Below, piece by piece: positions 47,339 through 57,828 of a DNA stretch of 64,000 nucleotides. Source of the stretch: Stomorhina lunata. Its lineage: Eukaryota > Arthropoda > Insecta > Diptera > Rhiniidae. The stretch spans positions 60,338,639-60,402,638 of the forward strand of contig OW121743.1 of the NCBI GenBank assembly GCA_933228675.1. The letters run 5' to 3'. Numbering within the stretch: position 1 is the stretch's first letter; each line of letters begins with the position of its first letter. The position numbers and the translations under genes are program-made. The notes under the pieces were generated by a model that saw nothing but the letters and a program-made list of their open reading frames with translations, was not told the DNA's origin and did not search any database.

Positions 47339-49974
47339 GTAAGTAAATTGAAGAATTTTTTCAGAGAAAAAATTTAGCTATAAAATTTGTTTATAGCAAG
47401 ACTTGTCATTAGCTAAAATTACATTCAAATAAAACCACAAAACTTCAAAAATTTGAAATTTTTAGTAGAATTTAAAAATATATTCATTTCAATTTAGAAT
47501 TTTTGAGGTGGTTGTCCTAGTTATATACCCATTTCTTGAAAACTACTGATCCAATTTTATTAAAAAATACATTAATGGATTAAAAACAAAATTGCCCTTA
47601 AATCGTTCTGATACAAGTTTTTTGTGAGATCAACGGTTTTAGAGTTATTTACATTGCAATTTTATAAAAAATTGATATTTTGCAAAATCGAAAATTTGTA
47701 TTATTTAAAAATTTATAGCAACACTGGTCAACAGCCAAAATTACATTCAAGTTAAACTCTAAAAATTCCTAAAATTTTAATTTTTGGTCAAATTTTTTCA
47801 AAATATAATTTTTTCAAATTTGAAATTTTTGTGTAGCTTGTCCTAGTTATACCATTTTTTGAAAACTACTTGTCCAATTTTATTAAAAATAACATCAATG
47901 GACTAACTACAAAATTGCCCTTAAATCATTCTAATACAACTTTTTGGTGAGATCAACGGTTTTAGAGTTATTAACATTGCAATTTTATAAAAAAAAAAAT
48001 ATTTTGCGAAATCGAAAAATTTTTATTTTCTTAAAATTTATAGCAACACTGGTCAACAGCCAAAATTACATTCAAGTTAAACTGAACAACTATCTTAAAT
48101 TTTTACTTTAAGTCGGTTTTTTTAAAAGTGCTTTTTATTTTTAATTTGGAATTTTTGAGGTGGTTGTCCTAATTATATTACCATTTATTGAAAATGACTT
48201 ATTGGATTTTATTGAAAAATACATCAATTAATTAAGAATAAATTTGTCCTTAAATCGTGCTTACAAAAGTTTTTTGTGAGATCAACGGTCTTGAAGTTAT
48301 TTACATTAGAATTTTATAAAAAAAAAATTCTTTTGCAAAATCAAAAAATTTTTATTTTTTAAAAATTCATAAAAAATCGAAAAGGCAAAAACTTGCCAAA
48401 GTTAATCGACTATCGTAAAACTACGAATATTCCAAATAATATCAGCCTTACATTTTGAAAATCCATGGATTAGTAGTGATTTTAAAATGAATTAAGTGAA
48501 AATACCCAATTTTATCGAAAAAATTGTCACATATAAAACATTTAATAAAGTCAACAATAATTGAAGCATAGCCGCGAATAACGTTGTAAGCGACAAAATT
48601 AAAATTGTTCGCAATTCGTAAAAAACGTTTTTAAAGTAGCAGGCAATATATAGATAATTTGTTTTTCTAATTGTATTTTGATAGCGATAAGGTGCATAAT
48701 TTTGGCTGATTTGGTGATTGAGCAATGTAAAAGAGTCAAGTTAACTGTAATCTGCAAAAAAACAGGTTTTGTAAAAATCGGCGTTTAAAACGTTATTCGC
48801 GGCTATGCTTCAATTGTTGATAATTATTATCAAGACACTTTCATGAGACTTGGCATGAAATATTTTTCTGCTACAAGGAAAAGACCTTTTTAAAATAAAC
48901 AAAATCTTTCAAAATTTTGAGGTACCTCCCAAACAATTTTCTTCCCGGAATATAGTTTTATGTATCTCAAACCACAAATTTGCTTTAATCTTTATAAAAT
49001 TAAGCACGGAATCTTTTTTGCTTTTTATTTCGGGTACCTACTATAGGTCTCACTTCCCAAAATTGAGATTTTGACCACAAATTTCATAAAATTTTTATAA
49101 AATAGTAAATGAAATGTGGATTATATAAACAACAATCACTGACAATAAAAATTGTTGAGATCGATCCATATTTGACTATAGCCACATACAGAAATTTCTA
49201 AAAATGTCTCTTAAAAGCTTCGGAATTCACAAAAAAGCTCATAATTTTGAAGATAAAAACAATTTGATGCTTATTTTTTGCACACATAATTTGAACATAA
49301 ACTGTAATTAAATTGCTTAATTTCGAGAAAATCGGTCCACATTTGAGCCTAGCTCCCTTATAACCCCCAATGACGGAAATACAAAATTAAATATTTTCAC
49401 TTAATTTACTTTAGTGTTAATAAAATCGCCATTTAGTCACGGATTTTTAAGAAATAAAGCTTATTTGACTCAAAACAGTTTTAGTTTTCTGACCATGAAA
49501 TAAAAATGTTTGGGTTTTACCATCTTTGATTTTTTAATGAATTTCAAAAAAAAAACTTAAATTTTTTATAAAAATAATAGTTTTTTTTATATTAAAGTGT
49601 AAATAACTCAGAATCCCTTAAAGATCTAAAATAAATGGTTTTAGCAAGACTTAAAGATGATTTTATTTACTATAAAATTCCGTGACTTCTAACAAAATCG
49701 AACAATCCGTTCCAAAGATATGATAACATCTATGAACCAGTCTTTTCAAAAATATCAAAATTTTCTGAACAAATTTTTTAGAAATCAAAAAATTTCCATC
49801 GTTTTTATAATTAGAGGATCATAAGGTAAACTGAAAATAAAGTGGTGATGAAATATAAAGCAAAAAGTTAAATTTTGTTGTTTAGTGTATTTTTGTAGAT
49901 TTTTTTCGCTTTAATAATTTTCTATTAAAAATATTTTTCTTAAAAATGTTTAAAAATCTTTTTTTCAATTTCAG
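47339..49974 (+). other. Intron of TsetseEP gene B
   Basis: A 2.6-kb phase-0 intron paralogous to that of gene A. It has three of the 0.3-kb tandem units (starting near 47387, 47709 and 48037), where A has four. A DINE-like segment lies at about 48840-49400, and a MITE at 48560-48814 is absent from A. Confidence 0.8.
48560..48814. mobile_element. MITE with 26-bp perfect terminal inverted repeats in intron B
   Basis: Left end ATTGAAGCATAGCCGCGAAT plus AACGTT (48560-48585) is the exact complement of 48789-48814. Total length 255 bp. The gene A intron shows uninterrupted sequence at this point (AAATAAAGGCCACAATTTTC). The 77-codon - strand open frame that overlaps the MITE is not a gene. Confidence 0.88.
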
Positions 49975-50178
49975 GGTGCCGCCAACTCCAAAACCATGTA
50001 TCTCATTAACTCTAACGCTACCCAAGAATTGGCTGAACTACGTGAACAATACTATTTGATTAACACCCAAGAGTTTAGATGCACCAACTCCACAAAAAGT
50101 GCCTACGAAAAGGAGTCATCGGAAGCTTATGCGAATCTAAATAGTTGTATTTTGGGTAACTCACCAGTACCCACATAA
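49975..50178 (+). CDS. TsetseEP-domain secreted protein B, exon 2, truncated by an early stop
   Basis: 67 codons and TAA. It matches gene A exon 2 except at four residues and keeps both Cys (EFRCTNSTK, LNSCILG). At the point where A reads CCCACACAAGCA (Pro-Thr-Gln-Ala), B reads CCCACATAAGGA: a C-to-T change gives the stop at 50176. Remnants of the lost tail follow: AAAGAGCCTGAAACTACAAC at about 50220, then a natural-looking TAG. So the tail was removed by a nonsense change plus small deletions. The seven-Cys domain is complete. AATAAA at 50296-50301 follows. Confidence 0.87.
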   Translation, partial: GAANSKTMYLINSNATQELAELREQYYLINTQEFRCTNSTKSAYEKESSEAYANLNSCILGNSPVPT

Positions 50179-50295
50179 GGACCATCTAGGAAACTACTAA
50201 AAAGCCCGATCCCACAACCAAAGAGCCTGAAACTACAACTGATCAATAGCAATTTTAATAATGAATTAAAAAAATACAATATTTAAAGAGTCTTT

Positions 50296-50301
50296 AATAA
50301 A
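50296..50301 (+). terminator. Polyadenylation signal of gene B
   Basis: AATAAA in the context TTTAATAAAGTC, matching the gene A signal. Confidence 0.68.
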
Positions 50302-50778
50302 GTCTTATTTGCATAATTAAATGAATAAACAAATGAGCAACTCAAAAGTTTCCCTTCTATTTTTTTAATTTTTTTGTAATCTTTAAAATTCAAAAGCAAT
50401 TATTTCAGATTTTTTCTATAAAAACCTATTTTGTTTTATACAGTCTTTTAAAGCTAATTTTATATAGAAAAAAATGAGACCTTTCTTATTAATATCGGTT
50501 TACATTTACAAAAGTTATATAACTTTTCCCAAAGTTACAATATTTCGATTGCAAACAAAATACTTTTTGTACCATGGTAGTATGTAGCACATGACCAAGT
50601 TGGTTTATGAAAAGCTTAATAACTTTTAGATTTTTCGTCTAATTTAAAAAATTAAAACCACGTTTTATTACAAACTAAATTCTCTTGTTATATTGATATA
50701 AACTATTATGAGCTTTCATATAAGAATAAGCATTAAAAAGCTACTAAAGTTAAAACAGTGGCAACATTTTTTGTTAGA
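50302..50778. other. Right flank of block B with unoccupied SINE and Helitron sites
   Basis: Matches 36675-36815 and 37148-37473. The SINE target (TATATAGAAAA) near 50460 and the Helitron target (TTAGA|TATT at 50778/50779) are uninterrupted. No gene seen. Confidence 0.75.
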
Positions 50779-53700
50779 TATTTTATGTTTAGATACGCCA
50801 TTCTAAAGCGCCATCTATTTTCTTTTATTTGCTGTTAAAGGAATTAAAATCGGATATAAACTGGCTGAGCTATGGGTCGATAAGTTGACGAACCTCGTCA
50901 AAATCGTTTTTTTTTTGGCCTATAACTCCTAATCTTGGAAGTATTTCTGACTTTTTTTGCACAATTTTTTATATACTCAATAAGTCCCACCATTCACGCT
51001 AGGTCATTTCCCGAGTTTTTTTTGTGTATCAGAATATAATTTATCTATTTTCCAGCTTCTAGTCCACCATTTTTAAATAACTTCAAAATGGAAAATTTTT
51101 AATTTTTCGGGCTACCTAAGCGCTACCTTAAAGGTCTTAAGAGTCATTTATAGGCTAATAGTATGTTCTAGAAAGTTGTTTATTAAAATCTTGGGTACAT
51201 TTTTGTACTAGATTGTTTCCTTGAATTTTGAAAGGTTTGCTACCTATGGACTTAAATAGGGGAAAAAAACGTAAAAAATATATTTTTTAAACTTTTAGCG
51301 ATTTTGATCTCCAATGAAGTTTTTTGATTTAATTTCTTCACAATTTTTGTTCTTTATGACAAGAGCTATAACTTTTCCTCAAAGAGTGAATCAAAATTCC
51401 AAACGGTTTGCAAGATATGAGCCTAAGAAAATAAGCACTTTTCCAAAAAAAAGATGACAACGAGGCCTCAAATCAATAAAAAAAACTATATTACTTGAAG
51501 TGAAATTGGAAGTCACAGGTCTTTTTTTGGTCTTTTATCATGAAGTTGTGTTCGTATTTATTCTTTTTTTTTTATGAAATTGTTGAAGTAAAGAATAAAC
51601 AAATGAAATTACTTTTGCGGCCACCATAAAGGTATTAAGAATCATTTAAAGGCCATTATTTAGTATGTTATAGAAAGTTGTTTAATAAGATCTTGGGTAC
51701 ATTTTGAAGTTTTTTGATTTCACTTGTTCACAATTTTTGTTCTTTATGACAAGGGATATAGTTTTGCCTCAAAGTGTGAATCAAAATTCCGAACGGTTTG
51801 CAAGATATGAGCATAAGAAAGTGATCACTTTTTTGAAAAAAATTTTTAAGTTTTTTGATTTCACTTGTTCACAATTTTTGTTCTTTATGACAAGGGCTAT
51901 AGTTTTGCCTCAAAGTGTGAATCAAAATTCCGAACGGTTTGCAAGATATGAGCATAAGAAAGTGATCACTTTTTTGAAAAAATTACAAAAAAAAATATAT
52001 TTTTTAAGCTTTTTTTGCAATTTTGATCTTCAAGCTGAAGTTTTTTTGATTTTTAGGTTCATAATGACAAGAACTATAACTTTGCCTCAAAGAGTGAATC
52101 AAAATTCCGAACGGTTTGCCTAAGAAAATTAACACTTTTGCAAAAAAAAGATGACAATGAGGCCCCAAATCAATAACAAAATACATTACTTGGAGTGAAA
52201 TTGGAAGTCACGGGTCTTTTTTGGTCTTTTATCACGAAGTGGTGTTCGTATTTATTCGTTTTTTTTATAAAATTGTTGAAGTAAACAATATACAAATTAA
52301 ATTACTTTTGCGGCTACCTAAGTGCCACCTTAAAGGTATTAAGAATCATTTATAGGTTATTTATATGTTCTAGAAAGTTTTTTAATAAGATCTTGGGTAT
52401 ATTTTTGTTCTTGATTGTTTCCTTGAATATTGAACGGTTAGCCACCTATGGATCCAAACATGGGAAAAGGTAAACAAAATATTTTTTTAAGTTTTTACCA
52501 ATTTTAATCTTCAATTAAGAATTTTTGATTTCATTTGTTCACAATTTTTGTTCTTTATGACAAGAGTTAAATTTTTGCCTCAAAGTGTGAATCAAAATTC
52601 CGAACGGTTTGCAAGATATGAACATAAAAAGTGATCACTTTTTTGAAAAAATTACAAAAAATTATTTTTTCTAAAGTTTTTTTTTTGCAATTTTGATCTT
52701 TAAGATGAAGTTTTTTTGATTTTGAATGTTCACAATTTTTGGTTTTTATGACAAGAGCTATAACTTTGCCTCAAAGAGTGATTCAAAATTCCGAACGGTT
52801 TGCAAGATATGAGCCTAAGAAAATTAGTACTTTTTCAAAAAAAGATGACAACGAGGCCCCAAATCAATAAAAAAAATACATTACTTCGAGTGAAATTGGA
52901 AATCACGGGCCTTTTTTGGTCTTTTATCACGAAGTGGTGTTCGCATTTTTTCGTTTTTTATATGAAATTGTTGTTTTGATGAAATTGTTGAAAGAAAAAA
53001 CAAATGAAAGTACTTTTGCGGCTACCTAAGCGCTACCTTAAACGTATTAAGAATCATTTATAGGACATTAGTATGTTATAGAAAGTTGTTTAATAAGATC
53101 TTGGGTACATTTTTGTTCTGTATTGTTTAATTGAATTTTGAAAGGTTTGCTACCTATGGACCTAAATAGGGGAAAAATGTAAACAATATATTTTTTAAGC
53201 TTTTAGCGACTTTGATCTTCAATGAAACTTTTTGGTTTCATTTGTTCACAATTTTTGTTCTTTATGACAAGAACTACAACTTTACCTCAAAGTGTGAATC
53301 AAAATTCTGAACGGTTTGCAAGATATGAGCATAAGAAAGTGATCACTTTTTTGAAAAAAAATAAAAAAGAATATTTTTTTTAATATTTTTTTTTGCAATT
53401 TTGATCTTTAACGTGAAGTTTTTTTGATTTTATATGTTCATAATTTTTGTTCATAATTTTTCTTATGACAAGAGTTAAACCGTTGCCTCAAAGAGTGAAT
53501 CAAAATTCCGAACGGTTTGCAAGATATGAGCCTAAGAAAATTAGCACTTTTGCAAAAAACGATGACAACGAGTCCTCAAATCAACAAAAGAAAAAAATAC
53601 ATTACTTGTAGTGAAATTGGAAGTCACGGGTCTTTTTTGGTCTTTTATCACGAAGTGGTGTTCGTATTTATTCGTTTTTTTCGATTTCATTTGTTCACAA

Positions 53701-53830
53701 TTTTTATTCTCTATGACAAGGGCTATAGCTTTGCTTCAAAGAGTGAATCAAAATTCCGAACGGTTTGCAAGATATGAGCCAAAGAAAATTATCGCTTTTT
53801 TGAAAAAATAATACCGAGGCCCCAAATCTT
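50779..53830. repeat. 0.7-kb higher-order repeat array with about 0.15-0.2 kb subunits
   Basis: The phrase ATCTTGGGTACATTTTTGT recurs near 51192, 51690, 52390 and 53098. Between these, a shorter subunit recurs about nine times, with TTCTTTATGACAAGAGCTAT, TCAAAATTCCGAACGGTTTG and CAAGATATGAGC. A further shared phrase is GGTCTTTTATCACGAAGTGG. Subunit number differs between major units, as expected from unequal exchange. Open frames of up to 139 codons here are by-products. Class unknown. Confidence 0.85.
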
Positions 53831-54264
53831 AAGGGCCCTCATTTGAAAAAAACCACCTGGGCAAAACTGCGAGCCACGCGTCTTCTGCTTTTTTTTTTTT
53901 TTTGATATTTTATCACGTTGTTTACTTGTTCATATCTCTATAATTAGTGAACCGATTTGAATGATAAATTCAGCAAAAATAATGTTTAGAAATAGTTTTG
54001 TATATCTGCTGAGATAACAGATTACAACAGACCAAAATTTTGAAGGTCATAAAAAAGGTTATAAAGAGGTTATAAATAGCAATCTTTTTTTATCCGAGTT
54101 ATATTTGTACCAAGATAGTGCTGTTAAACAAGATAAGAAAGCATAAGCATGATTATAAAAAGAATAAACTGAACACTCTTATTTCGAAAGTATTTTTTAA
54201 TTGGATCCTAAAAAAACATAATAAAACTCAAATTACTTTATGGTGTTATTAATACTTGAATGGT
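53831..54264. other. AT-rich DNA downstream of gene C
   Basis: The end of the higher-order repeat (GTTCATATCTCTATAATTAG, AACCGATTTGAATGA) grades into AT-rich sequence. No gene seen. Confidence 0.5.
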
Positions 54265-54270
54265 TTTATT
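54265..54270 (-). terminator. Possible polyadenylation signal of gene C
   Basis: TTTATT on the + strand is AATAAA on the coding strand, about 116 bp beyond the stop codon. Confidence 0.45.
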
Positions 54271-54385
54271 TTTTTTCACTTAAAACTTTTATAAAAATAG
54301 GCCTTAAGTGCTTAAAATTTATAATGAAAAAAAAATACTTTTAATTTAGTGGCTTTTACAAAGTTAAGCTAACAGACTGAAGAAA

Positions 54386-54949
54386 TTATTGGGCTTTACG
54401 GAATTTAGGAAAGCCAAGTTTTTGAAGTCTATCAATGAGCTGTTGACGAAGTAATGAGATGTCCTCTTCTGGTAGTTTGCTTTCAGCGGATTTGCTGTCA
54501 TCGACTGATTCATTGGTTTCTGATTCATTAGAGGCTTCGGTGGTGGTAGGAGCATCAGTGGGAGCATCGGTAGGAGCATCAGTAGGAGCATCGGTAGGAG
54601 CATCAGTGGGAGCATCAGTAGGGGCATCAGTGGGAGCATCGGTAGGAGCATCAGTAGGGGCATCAGTGGGAGCATCGGTAGGAGCATCAGTGGGAGCATT
54701 AGTAGGGGCTTCAGTAGGAGCATTAGTGGGAGCATCAGTAGGAGCTTCAGTGGGCAAATCAGAAATGCCCAAAATACAATCATTCAAATCTCCATAAGCT
54801 TTAACCGAATCATTTTCGTAGACACGCTTAGTTTCGTTGGTACACTTGTTTTCCTTATTGTTAATCAAACGCAAAACTTCTACGAAATCATCCAAATGTT
54901 CAGAAGCATCAGATTTGATGCTATGCATGATCTTGCCATTTTCGGAGCC
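54386..54949 (-). CDS. TsetseEP-domain protein C, exon 2 with Thr-x-Ala-Pro repeats
   Basis: 187 codons and TAA. After an acceptor (TTTTTAG) it begins Gly-Ser-Glu-Asn-Gly-Lys-Ile, in frame with exon 1. The two last family Cys lie in NKCTNETK and LNDCILG. There follow 17 tetrapeptides Thr-(Asp/Asn/Glu)-Ala-Pro, then an acidic Ser/Glu stretch and a basic end (LQKLGFPKFRKAQ). The repeat-and-tail arrangement corresponds to the tail of gene A, but with a different repeat. The repeat region could be O-glycosylated or extended; that is an inference. With exon 1 (57451-57828) the protein is 313 aa. Antisense and other-frame open frames over the repeat are shadows caused by its 12-bp period. Confidence 0.88.
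   Translation of the reverse strand, partial: GSENGKIMHSIKSDASEHLDDFVEVLRLINNKENKCTNETKRVYENDSVKAYGDLNDCILGISDLPTEAPTDAPTNAPTEAPTNAPTDAPTDAPTDAPTDAPTDAPTDAPTDAPTDAPTDAPTDAPTDAPTDAPTTTEASNESETNESVDDSKSAESKLPEEDISLLRQQLIDRLQKLGFPKFRKAQ
54551..54754 (-). repeat. 12-bp coding minisatellite (17 units)
   Basis: Seventeen units of the type GCATCAGTGGGA on the + strand, encoding Thr-Asp-Ala-Pro on the - strand. Most third positions vary (CAGTGGGA/CGGTAGGA/CAGTAGGG), while the encoded residues hardly change. Alternating variants suggest 24-bp and 36-bp multi-unit duplications. Confidence 0.92.
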
Positions 54950-55014
54950 CTAAAAAGAAATTTTTTATTAATTTGTGTAAAATTTCGATTTAATATAGTA
55001 AATAAGGATTTTAT

Positions 55015-57195
55015 TTTTAAGACGAAAAATTTTCTGTAGACAAATTTCTAAGACAAACAATTTTCTATAGAAAAAATTTTCTAAAGAAATATTTTTAAAA
55101 CAAAAAATTTTCTATAGAAAAAATTTTAAAAGGAAACATTTTAAAGACTAAAAATTTTTAAGACGAAAAATTTTCTTTAGAAAAATCTTTAAGACGAAAT
55201 TTTTCTATAGAATAATTTTTAAGACGAAAAATTTTCTAAGGAAAAATTTTTATAACGAAAAATTTTCTATAGAAAAATTTTTAAGACGAAAAATTTTCTA
55301 TAGAAAAATTTTTAAGACGAAAAATTTTCTATAGAAAAATTTTTGAGACAAAAAATTTTCTACAGAAAAATTTCTAAGACGAAAAATTTTTAAGACGAAA
55401 AATTTTCTATAGAAAAATTTTTAAGACGAAAAATTTTCTATAGAAAAATTTTAAAGACGAAAAATTTTCTATAGAAAAATTTTTAAGATAAAAAATTTTC
55501 TATAGAAAAATTTTTAAGATAAAACATTTTCTATAGAAACATTTTTAAGACAAAAAATTTTTTATAGAAAAATATTTAAGGCAAAAAATTTTCTATAGAA
55601 AAAATTTTAAGACGAAAAATTTTCTATAGAAAAATTTTTAAGACGAAAAATTTTCTATAGAAAAATTTTTAAGACGAAAATTTTCTATAGAAAAATTTTT
55701 AAGACGAAAAATTTTCTATAGAAAAATTTTAAGACGAAAAATTTTCTATAGGGAAAAATTTTAAGACGAAAAATTTTCTATAGAAAAATTTTTAAGACGA
55801 AAATTTTCTATAGAAAAATTTTTAAGACGAAAAAATTCTATAGAAAAATTTTTAGGACGAAAAGTTTTCTATAGAAAAATTTTTAAGATAAAAAATTTTC
55901 TATAGAAAAATTTTTAAGACGAAAAATTTTCTATCGAAAAAGTTTTAAGACGAAAAATTTTCTATAGAAAAATTTTTAAGACAAAAAATTTTCTATAGAA
56001 AAATTTTTGAGACAAAAAATTTTCTATAGAAAAATTTTTGAGACAAAAAATTTTCTATAGAAAAATTTTTAAGACGAAAAGTTTTCTATAGAAAAATTTT
56101 TAAGATAAAAAATTTTCTATAGAAAAATTTTTAAGACGAAAAATTTTCTATCGAAAAAGTTTTAAGACGAAAAATTTTCTATAGAAAAATTTTTAAGACG
56201 AAAAATTTTCTATCGAAAAAGTTTTAAGACGAAAAATTTTTATAGAAACATTTTTAAGGCGAAAAAATTTTTAAGACGAAAAATTTTCTACGGAAAAATT
56301 TTTAAGGCAAAAAGTTTTCTATAGAAACATTTTTAAAACAAAAAAAATTCTATAGAAAGATTTTCAAGATGAAAAATTTTCTAAAGAAAAATTTTTAAGA
56401 CTAAAAATTTCTAAAGAAACATTTTAAAGACGAAAAATTTTCTATAGAAAAATTTTTCTAAAGAAAAATTTTTAAGACTAAAAATTGTCTAAAGAAACAT
56501 TTTTACGACTAAAAATTTTCTAAAGAAACATTTTTAAGACTAAAAATTTTCTATAGTAAAATTTTTAAGACGAAAAATTTTCTATAGATAAATTTTTAAG
56601 ACGAAAAATTTTCTATAGAAAAATATTTAAGACGAAAAATTTTCTATAGAAACATTTTTAACACGAAAAATTTTCTATAGAAACATTTTTAAGACGAAAA
56701 ATTTTCTATAGAAAAATTTTTAAGAGGAAAAATTTTCTAAAGAAACATTTTTAAGACGAAAAATTTTTCTATAGTAATATTTTAGGACGAAAAATTTTCT
56801 ATAGAAAAATTTTTAAGACGAAAAATTTTCTGTAGTAAAATTTTTAAGACGAAAAATTTTCTGTAGTAAAATTTTTAAAAGAAAAATTTTCTATAGAAAA
56901 ATTTTTAAGACGAAAAATTTTCTGTAGTAAAATTTTTAAGACGAAAAATTTTCTGTAGTAAAATTTTTAAGACGAAAAATTTTCTATAGAAAAATTTTTA
57001 AGACGAAAAATTTTCTATAGAAAAATTTTTAAGACGAAAAATTTTCTATAGAAAAATTTTTAAGACGAAAAATTTTCTATAGAAAAATTTTTAAGAAGAA
57101 AAATTTTCTAATAGAAACATTTTTAAGACGAAAAATTTTCTATACAAAAATTTTTAAGACGAAAAATTTTCTATAGAAAAATTTTGAAGACGAAT
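55015..57195. repeat. Minisatellite array 5, 31-bp palindromic unit, intronic
   Basis: About 70 tandem units of TTTTCTATAGAAAAA joined by TTTTTAAGACGAAAAA. A uniform 31-bp period is visible, for example at 56960-57090. Variants such as AGATAAAA, GAGACAAAA and CTGTAGTAAAA form runs, so neighbouring units are more alike than distant ones. One segment, from GACGAAAAGTTTTCTATAG to TATCGAAAAAGTTTTAAGAC, occurs at 55857-55950 and again at 56075-56170. Confidence 0.92.
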
Positions 57196-57224
57196 CAATC
57201 TTAATAATTTGCTATAAAAATATG

Positions 57225-57415
57225 ATCAAAATTGTTCATTTTCTATAAAAGTATAATCGATTTTATAAAAGCATGAACAATATTGATCATTTTCTATAAA
57301 AATATGATCAATATTTTTCATTTTCCAACAAAATATGATCAATATTGATCACTTACTGCAAAAATATGATCAATATTGATCCTATTCTACAATAATGATA
57401 TACAATAATGATCAA
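57225..57415. repeat. TGATCAATATTGATCA palindrome cluster
   Basis: Four to five tandem units of about 45 bp, each with ATGATCAATATTGATC or a variant, separated by ATTTTCTATAAAAAT-like spacers. The 16-bp palindrome is perfect in the copy at 57352-57347-region and nearby. It lies inside the gene C intron near the donor. Confidence 0.75.
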
Positions 57416-57450
57416 CTATTCTAAGAATTACCGCTTCTCACTTAACTTAC

Positions 57451-57828
57451 CCCATCAATAAAACATTGAAATACATCCTCAGCAGAACGAATGTCACTGC
57501 ATTTGCTCAATAATTGACAAGAGTATTCGGCACGAGAAGCTAAATCCTGGCGGTTACTTAAAGTCTCATCTTCGGCAGCGGCACGTTGGCTCCTGGATTC
57601 ATCAAGACAGGCGGCATAATTGTTTTTATAATCTTGAGCAATGCCATCGATTAAGGGAATATAATAGTTGAAGCATTCCAAAGATCTTGAAGGATCATTA
57701 CGCATAATATCATTCGAACGAGCCATAAAACTCAATAAACTGGCTTCGTGATCGGGGAAGATATTTTCACTGGCCACCAAAGCCAAGGAGGCGATCACCA
57801 TTAAAGCTACACTTTGCTTGATAAACAT
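57451..57828 (-). CDS. TsetseEP-domain secreted protein C, exon 1
   Basis: 126 codons. I chose the ATG at 57828 because the product then starts with a standard signal peptide (MFIKQSVALMVIASLALVAS). An upstream in-frame ATG at 57888 would add a basic 20-residue leader and spoil it. Mature-domain Cys lie at 52, 74, 104, 110 and 122, with the family phrase SLECFNYYIPLI and FMARSND as in A and B. The donor GATGGG|GTAAGT is at the same codon as in A and B. The gene is oriented toward A and B on the opposite strand, and is an older, more diverged paralogue. A TATATAAA lies at 57972-57979, about 145 bp upstream. Confidence 0.89.

Larger units (their letters stand above)
54950..57450 (-). other. Intron of TsetseEP gene C, filled by a minisatellite
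   Basis: A 2.5-kb phase-0 intron at the same Asp-Gly position as in genes A and B (donor GTAAGT, acceptor TTTTTAG). About 87% of its length is array 5. Near the donor it carries the TGATCAATATTGATC repeats. Confidence 0.85.

Noticed and set aside
48492..48725. 77-codon open frame on the - strand in the gene B intron
   Set aside because: It overlaps the MITE and flanking intron, and has no counterpart in the gene A intron.
51704..52123. 139-codon open frame in the 0.7-kb repeat
   Set aside because: It is made of repeated subunits, broken by stops in the other subunits, and has no domain.
54364..54797. 139-codon and 112-codon open frames over the gene C repeat (one on each strand)
   Set aside because: Shadows of the 12-bp coding repeat. 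Only the frame with the TsetseEP Cys motifs and splice acceptor is supported.
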